Source of the DNA: an uncultured Holophagaceae bacterium
GTDB taxonomy: Bacteria; Acidobacteriota; Holophagae; Holophagales; Holophagaceae
Direction: 5' to 3'
DNA length: 64,000 nt
Assembly: GCA_903913215.1 (NCBI GenBank)
Contig: CAIWKE010000037.1
Span: 1-64,000 of the forward strand
The translations under genes were made by a program, and so were the position numbers. A model generated the notes under the pieces. It made no database searches, had not been told where the DNA came from, and saw only the letters and a list, made by a program, of their open reading frames with translations. Of this stretch, positions 52,359 through 60,654 are shown piece after piece. Every line of letters starts with the position of its first letter. The stretch's first letter is position 1.

Positions 52359-52792
52359 CAGCAGCTCCCCTTGTATTCGATCTTGTCCACCCGCCCCTGA
52401 TGCCGCCCACCTTCAAAAGGTGTATCCAAGAACGTTTTCAGGTAGGATTCTGCATTGAGCGGATCCGTCAGCCGCTGGCCGAAAGCGATGGCGTTCGCGT
52501 CATTGTGCTGCCGAGCCAGTGCCGCGTGTTCAGTGGAGGTCACGAGCGCGCAACGGATTCCGGCATGGCGGTTGGCCGCGATGCTGATACCGATGCCCGA
52601 TCCGCAGACCAGCACCAGGCGCTCCCACTGATCTATGCCTTCCGCTGCCCGATGCGCGAAATCCGGATAATCCACCGAGGCCATTCCATCCGTACCGAAG
52701 TCCACCACGGCATGTCCCTGCTCCACCGCCCAGGCCTTGAGCCGCTCCTTCAGGTCGTACCCCGCATGATCGCTTGCAAAGCCCAGCCGCAT
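52358..52792 (-). CDS. rpiB: Ribose-5-phosphate isomerase B
   Basis: 144-residue sugar-phosphate isomerase of the pentose phosphate pathway. The N-terminus MRLGFASDHAGYDLKE and the motif LVCGSGIGISIAANR with the catalytic Cys are typical. ATG 52792 is chosen; the upstream extension lacks family similarity. It starts the rpiB-rph-patatin unit and is divergent from the SNF2 gene, with a 92-bp shared gap. Confidence 0.94.
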   Translation of the reverse strand: MRLGFASDHAGYDLKERLKAWAVEQGHAVVDFGTDGMASVDYPDFAHRAAEGIDQWERLVLVCGSGIGISIAANRHAGIRCALVTSTEHAALARQHNDANAIAFGQRLTDPLNAESYLKTFLDTPFEGGRHQGRVDKIEYKGSC

Positions 52793-52884
52793 CGTCAAAC
52801 CCCCAGGTCTCCAGCCTACCGCCTTCGGCCCACGGGCCCCAGCTTCCAGCCCACTGTCCACAGCTCAAAGCCGATAGCTCAACC

Positions 52885-55800
52885 ATGCTGAATCTGTTCC
52901 TGCAGTATCGCCCCCAAGATCGCGGCTTTCTCCTGTGCATGCCTGAGGCTGTGGGTGCCACAGAGTGGCTCCGGGCGTTGCGGACCCTGCCTGGCGAACT
53001 CCAGGGCCGGGAGCGCCTGACCCCTGCCAAGGCACAGATCTTCCTACCCGACGGTGCCCTGGTCGAAATGCACGCCGTGCCCCTGCGCTGGCAGCGGGCC
53101 TATCCCTGGCTCTCCTCCCTGGCCCTGAACCCCGGCACGGCCGGCCCCACCCTCCGCTACTGGGCCACCGTGCTCCGCCTCCTCCAGTCCCTGGTGGTGC
53201 GTGGCGCCGTCCTGCCCCAACTGGACACCCGCGGCAATCCCTGGAAGGCCCGCTGGGGCGTCAGCCTCACCAGCCCCTCGGACCGCCTGGCCCTCCGCCA
53301 GCTCACGGAGGCCATGCCGCCAGCCTCGGTGGCCTTCCCTGAAACCGACACCTGGGGCTTCACCAAGACCGTGGCCCTGGGCGATCTGGACGCCTTCGAC
53401 ATCGAGGACGACCTGGCCATGCCGCCGGCGGCGGATGCTGTGCTGACCGCCTTCCTGGAGGATGGCGCGGACTTCATCATGCGCTTCGTGGCGGGCGGCC
53501 TGCGGGCCGGGGACGATCCCCGCCTCAGCCTCATCCACCGCCTGCGGGGCCACAAGCGGGACCGTCTGCCCTGGGACGAGCGCATCATGGTGGCCCTGTG
53601 CCACCAGCTGCCGGAATTCCCCACCATCGGCATCACCGAGCGCACCCTGGGTGAGCAGTTGACCCAGTGGAGCGAGGGCGCGCGGCCCCAGTGGCTGCGT
53701 CCCAGCCTGCGTCTGGAGGCCCCGGCGGTGCCCCTCACCACCCAGGCCGTGCAGGACGCGGACCGGCTGGCCGAAGAGGGCTGGATCCTCAAGGTGGGCC
53801 TGGAGACTGAAGCCGGTGCCGACATCGGTGTGGCCAAGCTCTGGGAACCCTCCACAGAGCCTGCCGTGTTGCAGGCCCGCCAGGCCCTGCTGCGAGGCCT
53901 GGCCCGCGCCACACCCTTCTTCCCGGCCCTGGAACGGGCCCTCTCCGGCCAAAAGCCCGAGGATCTGGTGCTGCGGCCCACGGAGGCCTGGGGCTTCCTT
54001 ACCCGGGGCGCTGCGCAGCTGAAAGAGGCTGGCTTCCTGGTCCACATCCCCGAGAGCCTGGCGGACTTCGGCGGTGCCAAGCGGCTCCGCGCCAAGGTGC
54101 GCCTGGGGGCCCGCAGCACGGTGGACTCCGGCCCCCTGGCCCAGGCGGGTCTGGAGGGCAGCGTCAGCGCCGACTGGTCGCTCATGCTCGGCGACGACGC
54201 CCTCAGCGTCGAGGACTTCGCCCAGATGGCAAGCCTCAAGCACCCCCTGGTGGCCTGGAAGGGCAAGTGGGTGGCGCTGGATCCCGAGACCCTCAAGCAG
54301 ATTAGCGCCGTCATCCAGGCCAGCGCCGGAGCGGGCTTCGAAAGCATGACCAAGGGCGATGCCCTGGCCGCCGCCCTCACGGGCACGGCCCGCATCCCAG
54401 GTGTCAGCGAGGCCATCGAGGTGGAGGTGGCCGGTGACTTTGGGGCTGCCCTGGAGGATCTCAAGGTCCTGCCGGACAAGCCCATCACCCAGCCCACCAC
54501 CTTCAAGGGCCAGTTGCGGCCCTACCAGCTGCGCGGCCTGGCCTGGCTCGAGGGCCTGTCGCGCCATGGCCTGGGCGGTATTCTCGCGGACGACATGGGT
54601 TTGGGCAAAACCATCCAGGTCCTGGCCCTGCTGCTGCACCGCCAGGAAGACAGCCCCGAGTTCGGTCCCGCCACCCTGCTGGTCTGCCCGACCTCCCTGC
54701 TGGGGAACTGGGAGCGGGAGCTGGCAAAGTTTGCGCCCTCCGTGCCGGTCTTCGTGCACCACGGCAACAACCGGGACCGTCTGCCCAAGACCTTCAAGCC
54801 CCATACCCTGGTGCTCACCACCTACGGCGTGGTGCGCCGCGAGGAGGACACCTTCGCCGCCCGTCCCTGGGGCATGGTGGTGGTGGACGAGGCCCAGGCC
54901 ATCAAGAACGCCAGCTCGGCCCAGGCCAAGGCCATCCGCAAGCTGCACGGCGCCTTCCGCCTGGCGCTCACGGGCACCCCCATCGAGAACCGCCTCACGG
55001 AGCTGTGGGCCATCATGAACGCGGGCCTGCCGGGCTACCTGGGCAGCGAGTCGCAGTTCAAGGAGCGCTTCGCCAATCCCATCGAGAAATACCGCGATCC
55101 CGACGCCGCCAACGAGCTGCGCCAGCGCATCGGGCCCTTCATCCTCCGCCGCCTCAAGAGTGACAAGAGCATCATCCAGGACCTGCCTGAGAAGAACGAG
55201 ATGAAGGTCTTCACTACCCTCAGTCGCGAGCAGGCGGAGCTCTACCAGTACCGCGTCGAAAAGATGGACGAGGAGCTGGACGCCGCCTCCTCGGGCATCG
55301 AGCGCCGTGGGCGCATCCTGGCCCTGCTCACGCACCTCAAGCAGATCTGCAACCACCCCAGCCAGTTCCTCAAGGCCCAGGGGCCCTACAAGAACCGCAG
55401 CGGCAAGCTGGACCGCCTCACGGAAATGCTGGAAGAGGTCGTCGAAGCCGGCGAGCGCGCCCTGGTCTTCACCCAGTTCAAGGAGATGGGCGACCGCCTC
55501 CAGGTCCACCTCAAGGACGAGCTGGGCTTCGAGCCCCCCTTCCTGCACGGCGGCACCACCCGCGAAGGCCGCGATGAGCTGGTGCGGGCCTTCCAGGAAG
55601 ACGCGGACTCCTCCCCCGTGCTGCTGCTGAGCCTCAAGGCCGGTGGCGTGGGCCTCAACCTCACGGCTGCCACCCATGTGTTCCACTTCGACCGCTGGTG
55701 GAACCCCGCCGTGGAAGACCAGGCCACGGACCGCACCTACCGCATCGGCCAGACCAAGAACGTGCAGGTCCACAAGCTGGTCACCATCGGCACCCTGGAG

Positions 55801-56013
55801 GAGAAGATCGACGCCCTCCTGGAGTCCAAGCGGGACCTCGCGGACCGTGTGGTGGGCAGTGGCGAAGGCTGGCTGACGGAGCTGGATGATGACGCCCTGC
55901 GTCGCCTCGTGGCACTGGATCCCGACGCCGAGCTGCTGGACGCCGATGAGGCCACACCCGAGGAGACCGCGCCCAAACCGGTGCGGCGCAAGGCCAAGGA
56001 GGTGGCGCCATGA
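52885..56013 (+). CDS. SNF2/Rad54-family DNA-dependent ATPase
   Basis: 1042-residue helicase-like translocase of the bacterial HepA/SNF2 type. Residues 1-530 form the family's N-terminal region (DRGFLLCMP to AWKGKWVALDP, SNF2-associated domain). The ATPase core has Walker A DDMGLGKTIQ (Lys575), TTYGVVRRE, Walker B VVVDEAQAIKN, LTGTPIENRL, and helicase C motifs FTQFKEMGD and DRTYRIGQTKNVQ. It probably remodels protein-DNA complexes. Its last four bases overlap the SWIM protein gene (56010-56013). Confidence 0.93.
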   Translation: MLNLFLQYRPQDRGFLLCMPEAVGATEWLRALRTLPGELQGRERLTPAKAQIFLPDGALVEMHAVPLRWQRAYPWLSSLALNPGTAGPTLRYWATVLRLLQSLVVRGAVLPQLDTRGNPWKARWGVSLTSPSDRLALRQLTEAMPPASVAFPETDTWGFTKTVALGDLDAFDIEDDLAMPPAADAVLTAFLEDGADFIMRFVAGGLRAGDDPRLSLIHRLRGHKRDRLPWDERIMVALCHQLPEFPTIGITERTLGEQLTQWSEGARPQWLRPSLRLEAPAVPLTTQAVQDADRLAEEGWILKVGLETEAGADIGVAKLWEPSTEPAVLQARQALLRGLARATPFFPALERALSGQKPEDLVLRPTEAWGFLTRGAAQLKEAGFLVHIPESLADFGGAKRLRAKVRLGARSTVDSGPLAQAGLEGSVSADWSLMLGDDALSVEDFAQMASLKHPLVAWKGKWVALDPETLKQISAVIQASAGAGFESMTKGDALAAALTGTARIPGVSEAIEVEVAGDFGAALEDLKVLPDKPITQPTTFKGQLRPYQLRGLAWLEGLSRHGLGGILADDMGLGKTIQVLALLLHRQEDSPEFGPATLLVCPTSLLGNWERELAKFAPSVPVFVHHGNNRDRLPKTFKPHTLVLTTYGVVRREEDTFAARPWGMVVVDEAQAIKNASSAQAKAIRKLHGAFRLALTGTPIENRLTELWAIMNAGLPGYLGSESQFKERFANPIEKYRDPDAANELRQRIGPFILRRLKSDKSIIQDLPEKNEMKVFTTLSREQAELYQYRVEKMDEELDAASSGIERRGRILALLTHLKQICNHPSQFLKAQGPYKNRSGKLDRLTEMLEEVVEAGERALVFTQFKEMGDRLQVHLKDELGFEPPFLHGGTTREGRDELVRAFQEDADSSPVLLLSLKAGGVGLNLTAATHVFHFDRWWNPAVEDQATDRTYRIGQTKNVQVHKLVTIGTLEEKIDALLESKRDLADRVVGSGEGWLTELDDDALRRLVALDPDAELLDADEATPEETAPKPVRRKAKEVAP

Positions 56014-56978
56014 TGAGCCACGCCGACCGCTTCGGCGCCACGTGGTGGGGCCGCCTCTGGATCCAGGGCCTCGAGAAGCTCGGGGACGACTACGAAAATC
56101 GCCTGCCTCGGGGCAAGAAGTACGCGGAGGACGGCCACGTCTCCCACTTCGGCGTGCAGCCCGGCGAGATCCAGGCCCGGGTCCATGGCCGCAAGACCTA
56201 CAACGTGACCTTGGGCCTGCCCGCCCTCACCACCGCGCAGTGGGAGAAGGCCCTGACCCGCATTGCCCAGGAGAGCCGCTTCGTGGCCTCTCTGCTGGCA
56301 GGCGAAATGCCCCAGGGCCTGGACGAGACCTTTCGCGAGGCGGGCGCCAGCCTCTACCCCCGCGTGCCCAAGGAGCTGCAGACCCACTGCGACTGCCCGG
56401 ACTGGGCCAACCCCTGCAAGCACGTGGCCGCCGTCTGCTACGTCATGGCCGAGGCCCTGGACCGGGATCCCTGGCTGCTCTTCGACCTCCGGGGCAAGAG
56501 CCGCGAGGAAGTGCTCCAGGCCCTGCAGTCGGCCCTGGATGCCGCCGCCGTGGCCGTCCCCAAGAAGCGGGGCCGTCCTCCCAAGAAGCAGCAGACCGTG
56601 GCGGACCTCCTCCGCCAGGAACAGCCCGAACCCGAGCCCTGGCGCCGCCTCCCCGAGGAGGCCTATGACGCCCTGCCCATGCCCCTGCCTGAGCTCACCA
56701 TCCCCCGGATGATCCCGCCGGATCCTTCGGTATTCACCCAGCTGGGGCCGCTGCCCCACGCCCGCATCGAGACCAGTCTCTGCCTGGCCGCCCTCATGCA
56801 CCGCACCGCCCAATGGGTGCAGCAGCAGATTGAGGACGGTCCCAAGGGCCTCGAAGATGGGGAGGAGGATGGCGATCTGGAGCAGCCCGCCTCGCCCTTC
56901 GACGCCCCCCTCCAGCCCGCCCCCAAGACCAGCCGTAACTGGCGTCACAAGAAGCGACGCTGGGGCAAGAAGGGCTGA
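56010..56978 (+). CDS. SWIM zinc-finger protein with AT-hook-like motif
   Basis: 322-residue partner of the SNF2 enzyme. The SWIM finger is Cys127, Cys129, Cys136 and His138 in HCDCPDWANPCKHVAA. An AT-hook-like PKKRGRPPKK follows at about residues 184-193 and the C-terminus is very basic (SRNWRHKKRRWGKKG), suggesting DNA binding. The first part (FGATWWGRLWIQGLE) is conserved in SNF2-linked SWIM proteins. Coupled by ATGA to the helicase gene, so they likely act together. Role in repair or restriction is unproven. Confidence 0.88.
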   Translation: MMSHADRFGATWWGRLWIQGLEKLGDDYENRLPRGKKYAEDGHVSHFGVQPGEIQARVHGRKTYNVTLGLPALTTAQWEKALTRIAQESRFVASLLAGEMPQGLDETFREAGASLYPRVPKELQTHCDCPDWANPCKHVAAVCYVMAEALDRDPWLLFDLRGKSREEVLQALQSALDAAAVAVPKKRGRPPKKQQTVADLLRQEQPEPEPWRRLPEEAYDALPMPLPELTIPRMIPPDPSVFTQLGPLPHARIETSLCLAALMHRTAQWVQQQIEDGPKGLEDGEEDGDLEQPASPFDAPLQPAPKTSRNWRHKKRRWGKKG

Positions 56979-57009
56979 TACCTTCCATCCTTGGACCTTA
57001 GGAGTTCCC

Positions 57010-57384
57010 ATGCGCACCATCAGCACCCCCGCCGCCCCCGCCGCCATCGGCCCCTACAGCCAGGCCCAGATCTCGGGCAACCACCTCTACACCTCGGGGC
57101 AGATCCCCCTGGTGCCCGAGACCATGGAGATGGTCACCGGCCCCATCGAGCCCCAGGCCGAGCAGGTGCTGAAGAACCTCAGCGCCGTCCTAGCCGCTGC
57201 TGGCACCAGCTGGGACCGCGTCGTGAAGACCACGGTCTTCCTGTCCGACATGGCCGACTTCGCCGCCTTCAACGCCATCTACGAAAAGGCCCTCGGCGGT
57301 GCCAAGCCTGCCCGCAGCACTGTCCAAGTGGCGGCCCTGCCCCGCGGCGCGAAGGTCGAGATCGAGCTCATCGCGGAAGTCTGA
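57010..57384 (+). CDS. ridA: RidA-family enamine/imine deaminase
   Basis: 124-residue protein of the YjgF/RidA family that hydrolyses reactive 2-aminoacrylate. Signatures are APAAIGPYSQAQ, LYTSGQIPL and, at the end, STVQVAALPRGAKVEIELIA with the substrate Arg (PARSTVQV) and Glu. AGGAG lies 6 bp before ATG 57010. A palindrome follows. Confidence 0.93.
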   Translation: MRTISTPAAPAAIGPYSQAQISGNHLYTSGQIPLVPETMEMVTGPIEPQAEQVLKNLSAVLAAAGTSWDRVVKTTVFLSDMADFAAFNAIYEKALGGAKPARSTVQVAALPRGAKVEIELIAEV

Positions 57385-57416
57385 ATCGAGCGGCTCGACC
57401 CATTCCAGGGTTCTGT

Positions 57417-57490
57417 TTAACCGCAGAGGACGCAGAGAGCGCAGAGGAATGACGGCCCTCCTCTGCGTCCTCTGCGTCCTCTGCGGTTAA
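57417..57490. repeat. Gene-less CGCAGAG palindrome (miniature form of the cassette arms)
   Basis: Arms at 57417-57447 and 57460-57490 are inverted copies matching at 29 of 31 positions, each beginning TTAACCGCAGAGG, around a 12-bp centre. The sequence matches the arms of the GxxExxY cassette at 37971-38441. It fills the convergent gap between ridA and the LytTR regulator gene. Confidence 0.85.
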
Positions 57491-57496
57491 TTGGTT

Positions 57497-58237
57497 TTAC
57501 CCCAGCCCCAGTCGCGCCTTGAGGCCTGGTGCGGCGCCTCGACTGACTTCGAGTTCGACGCCGCCCTGGAGGCGCACGAGCAGGCGGCCGGACTCGCCGG
57601 TCTGCACGCCGACCACGGCTTCGGGGCGCAGCAACAGGTGGCGGTGGCCGCGCACCACGCGGCCCCCCAGGGCTGCCTCAGCCTCGGCCAGGGTCTTCCA
57701 GGTGGTGCGCAGGCGCTCGCCCACGAAGGCCCAGACCGTCTCGTCCTCCAGGAGGAAGTGGGTGGTCTTGGCCAGGTCCACCAGCACCAGGCCGCTGCCT
57801 GCCTTCACGGGAAACCGGAAGGGCCCTGCGGCGCGGGGAGTCTCGGGCGTCGGCACGGTCCCCCGGGCTCGCAGGCGCCCGAGGGTGGTGGCCAGGCGTT
57901 CGGCGGTGACGGGCTTCAGGAGGTAGTCCGTGGCGGCCTGCTCAAAGGCCCGCACCGCGTGCTCCGCATAGGCCGTCACGAAGACCACGGGCAGGGGTCG
58001 GGGCAGGTCCAGGGAGACGTCCAGGCCCGTGAGCCCCGGCATCTGGATGTCCAGGAAGAGGGCGTCCGCGGGCTCCCCGCTCGCCAGCCACGCCAGCACG
58101 GAGGGACCGTCCTCCAGCTCCGCCACCACCTCGCAGCCCGCCTCACGCAGGAGGCGGCAGAGGCGCCGCAGGTTGAAGGGCTCGTCCTCGGCCACCAGGA
58201 CGCGGAGGGATGCCTGAGGCAGGGGCAAATGGGTCAT
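57497..58237 (-). CDS. LytTR-family response regulator
   Basis: 246-residue regulator. The receiver domain (residues about 11-125) has the acidic pair in VAEDE, phospho-acceptor Asp63 in LFLDIQMPG, TAYAEHA and the LKPV lysine. A LytTR DNA-binding domain occupies about 140-240 (HFLLEDETVWAFVG, LRPEAVVGVQTGESGRL). The ATG overlaps the kinase stop by ATGA (58234-58237), pairing them as one two-component system. The regulated promoter may be that of the Spy-like gene just upstream. Confidence 0.9.
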   Translation of the reverse strand: MTHLPLPQASLRVLVAEDEPFNLRRLCRLLREAGCEVVAELEDGPSVLAWLASGEPADALFLDIQMPGLTGLDVSLDLPRPLPVVFVTAYAEHAVRAFEQAATDYLLKPVTAERLATTLGRLRARGTVPTPETPRAAGPFRFPVKAGSGLVLVDLAKTTHFLLEDETVWAFVGERLRTTWKTLAEAEAALGGRVVRGHRHLLLRPEAVVGVQTGESGRLLVRLQGGVELEVSRGAAPGLKARLGLG

Positions 58238-59343
58238 GCCTGCACCTCCACCCGGAGTTCCGCCACAGTCCAGTCGCCTTCCCGGCGCAGGCTCAGGGCC
58301 TCAGGAGGCGCGCCCAGCAGGTCCAGGCGCTCCCGCAGGTTCCGCAGGCCGAGCCCCGTCGGATCCGCAGCCCCAGACCAGGGCCCGGTGTTGGCCACCC
58401 GGACGCAGAGGCTGGGGCCCACATGGGTCACGTGCACGTCCAGGTCGCCGCCCCCCACGGCCTTGGACACCCCGTGCTTGAGGGCGTTTTCCACCAGGGG
58501 TTGGATCATGAGGGGCGGGATCTCGAGGGCATCCAGGGCCGGGGGCCAGTCCCAGCGTTCCCGCAGGCGCTTCCCCAGGCGGATCCGCTCTAGGGCCAGG
58601 TGCTTTTCCACCAGCTCCCGCTCGGCCCCCAGGGGTGCCCGCAGGCGGGAGCCGTGATCCAACAGGGCCCGCAGCAGATCCGAGAGGTTCACCAGCGCCG
58701 CCTCGGCGGCCTGGGGGTCCTCCCGCACCAACTCCGTGAGGCCGCTGATGGCGTTGAACAGCACGTGGGGATTCATCTGCCCCTGGAGGGCCCGGGCCTG
58801 GGCTTCCTTGGCGGCTCGGCGGGCTGCCTGGGTCTGGAATTCCGCCTTCTCCCGATCCGCGAGCATCCAGCCCAACAGAAGACCGAAGCAGAGGTGGGCC
58901 ACGCCCAGACCCCAGAGGCGGGGGTGGATGGGCAGGGCCCAGGGAGCCGGGCCGGGCGGCCCCATGGGCCCCATGTGCAGCGTGGGGCCCTGGCCCATCC
59001 GGCCCATGCCCCGACCGGGCCCCATGTGGGCGGGCGCGGCCGCATCCAGGGCCAGGAGCAGGCCCAGGGTCAGGAGCAGCATCCAGGGCAGGGCCTGGAG
59101 GGCCCCGCGCAGCAGCCCCGCCATGGGTGCCTCATCGCCGCTCCACTGCCAGGGCAGGGGCGCCAGCACCAGGAAGAGGGCCACCCACAGGGAGGGCGCC
59201 AGCAGGTCCACGAGGCCCGGCTCGGGCAGGCCCATGAGGACGCGGCTGAGGTTCCATACCAGCCCGAACAGCAGCGCAGCGCCCCAGGTCCCGGGGCGCT
59301 GCAACCGCTGGCTTGTGCTGCTGAGAACCGCTGAGGCGCGCAT
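58234..59343 (-). CDS. LytS-type sensor histidine kinase with Met/Gly-rich loop
   Basis: 369-residue membrane kinase. Four hydrophobic segments (about 19-37, 47-63, 84-100, 143-162) leave one long loop, residues 101-142, predicted periplasmic, with the composition HMGPGRGMGRMGQG and LHMGPMGPPGP. The kinase half has His193 in MNPHVLFNAI, ERIRLGKRL, the N box LVENALKHG and G box GLGLRNLRERL, the LytS/YpdA layout. GAGG lies before ATG 59343. It is between the Spy-like gene and the regulator gene. The loop resembles the tail of the Spy-like protein, suggesting both bind the same ligand, possibly copper; this is inference. Confidence 0.88.
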   Translation of the reverse strand: MRASAVLSSTSQRLQRPGTWGAALLFGLVWNLSRVLMGLPEPGLVDLLAPSLWVALFLVLAPLPWQWSGDEAPMAGLLRGALQALPWMLLLTLGLLLALDAAAPAHMGPGRGMGRMGQGPTLHMGPMGPPGPAPWALPIHPRLWGLGVAHLCFGLLLGWMLADREKAEFQTQAARRAAKEAQARALQGQMNPHVLFNAISGLTELVREDPQAAEAALVNLSDLLRALLDHGSRLRAPLGAERELVEKHLALERIRLGKRLRERWDWPPALDALEIPPLMIQPLVENALKHGVSKAVGGGDLDVHVTHVGPSLCVRVANTGPWSGAADPTGLGLRNLRERLDLLGAPPEALSLRREGDWTVAELRVEVQA

Positions 59344-59368
59344 GGACCCTCAGTCTAGGCGTTCGGGT

Positions 59369-59962
59369 TCACTTGGTGGGCTTTTCGGCCGGGACTCCCG
59401 GACAATCCTGGGGGTGCTGGCCCTCGTGACCGGGATGCCCTTGCCCCATGTCGTGGCCCATGCCCCGACCCATACCGGGCCCCATGCCAGGACCGCCGGG
59501 GCCCATGCCCATACCGCGCCCCATGCCGGGGCCCATGGGCATCTGCTCGAACTTGGCCTTCTGCTCCGGCGTCAGCAGGGGAAGGATCTCCTGGCGGAGG
59601 GCCCGGTGCTCCAGCAGCAGGTCGAACTGGGCCGCCGAAACCTTGTCGTGGGCTGCGCGGAGGGCGTTCACATCTGCGTTCTTGGCCATGGCCTCGTGCA
59701 GCGCCTTCCCGGCGGTCTGGGCGGCCTCCTGCTTGGCCTCGAGGGTCTTCTGGTGGCGCTCGTGGATGGCCTTGAACTGGGTCTTCTGGGCTTCACTGAG
59801 GTTCATGCCTCGGAAGCCATCCATGCCGCCACGATGGAAGCCGGGGCCAGCGCCCGGTCCGGAGCAGGTGCCGCCGGGGCCGCGGTCCCGGGCCACAAGG
59901 GCGACGCCAAGGGTCACCAGGGCGAGGGTGAGGGCGGCGAGACGAAGGGGATGACTGATCAT
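59369..59962 (-). CDS. Spy/CpxP-like periplasmic protein with Met/Gly/His tail
   Basis: 197-residue exported protein. The signal region is LRLAALTLALVTLGVALVA. The helical core (residues about 54-141) has LTxxQ-type motifs NLSEAQKTQ and LLTPEQKAKFEQM typical of Spy, CpxP and related metal-stress chaperones. The last 55 residues are low-complexity MGPGMGRGMGMG followed by MGHDMGQGHPGHEGQ, rich in Met and His, as in copper- or zinc-binding tails. GGAGG lies 6 bp before ATG 59962. It is the first gene of the unit with the LytS-type kinase and LytTR regulator (25-bp spacing). Binding metal is inferred. Confidence 0.87.
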   Translation of the reverse strand: MISHPLRLAALTLALVTLGVALVARDRGPGGTCSGPGAGPGFHRGGMDGFRGMNLSEAQKTQFKAIHERHQKTLEAKQEAAQTAGKALHEAMAKNADVNALRAAHDKVSAAQFDLLLEHRALRQEILPLLTPEQKAKFEQMPMGPGMGRGMGMGPGGPGMGPGMGRGMGHDMGQGHPGHEGQHPQDCPGVPAEKPTK

Positions 59963-60099
59963 GGGATGCCTCCTGGCTGGGTGGGCGGTGCTTCCGTCCA
60001 CACCATGAGATACGCCTAGCGGGGCCAGAGTGGCAGCGCATCCGCGAATGACAGAGCCGGGGGGGCGAATGACAGTGGCAAGAGGCTGAACTGCGTCGG

Positions 60100-60573
60100 C
60101 TAGCCCTCTTCGGTCTCCCCGATGTCCTCTTCGATACCCTCCCAGCGCTGGTGGGCCTGGAAGGCGGGCTCCTGGAGGTGGGCCAGGAAATCCTTCATGC
60201 GCGCCCCCCAGTTGGAGGCGGCCACGCGGCCCTCGGGCAAGTGGGGCAGGAGATCCGTCGGGGCCTCCTCCAGGCAGAGCTGAGTAAGGATCAGACTCTG
60301 GCGGAAGCTCTCCCCCACGGGCGTGAGGTTCGCGGCGAGGGTCTCGAGGAGTTCCGCCAGGGGATCCTCCTCGGGCAGAACTTCCAGGGTGCTGCTGAGT
60401 ACCTCCACCGTCTTCATGCGGGCCGTGAGGAGCTTCAGGTGCAGGCGCTCCAGATCCCGGCGGGGAGCGCCCTTGGCCAAGGCGTGAGCCACGTCCTCCA
60501 GGTGGGGATGAAGCTTGCGGAACAGCAGGGAAAGGGCCGTTTCGGCGGGAGTCAGGATGCTAGGGTCTTCCAT
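60100..60573 (-). CDS. Unknown helical acidic protein
   Basis: 157 residues; no family recognised. The sequence is almost entirely amphipathic helix (LTPAETALSLLFRKLHPHL, DPLAELLETLAANL) with an acidic tail EEDIGETEEG. No signal peptide or membrane segment. GGAAAG lies before ATG 60573. The frame is open far upstream but that extension is antisense to the FIST gene and is rejected. It is divergent from the FIST gene with an 81-bp gap, which may mean shared regulation. Confidence 0.6.
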   Translation of the reverse strand: MEDPSILTPAETALSLLFRKLHPHLEDVAHALAKGAPRRDLERLHLKLLTARMKTVEVLSSTLEVLPEEDPLAELLETLAANLTPVGESFRQSLILTQLCLEEAPTDLLPHLPEGRVAASNWGARMKDFLAHLQEPAFQAHQRWEGIEEDIGETEEG

Positions 60574-60654
60574 CTTTCCAGCGTACCCCACAGACTCATG
60601 CAAGCGCACGCTTCCGCCGAAGGAAATGCAAAGTCCCAAACCCCCGGAGGGACC

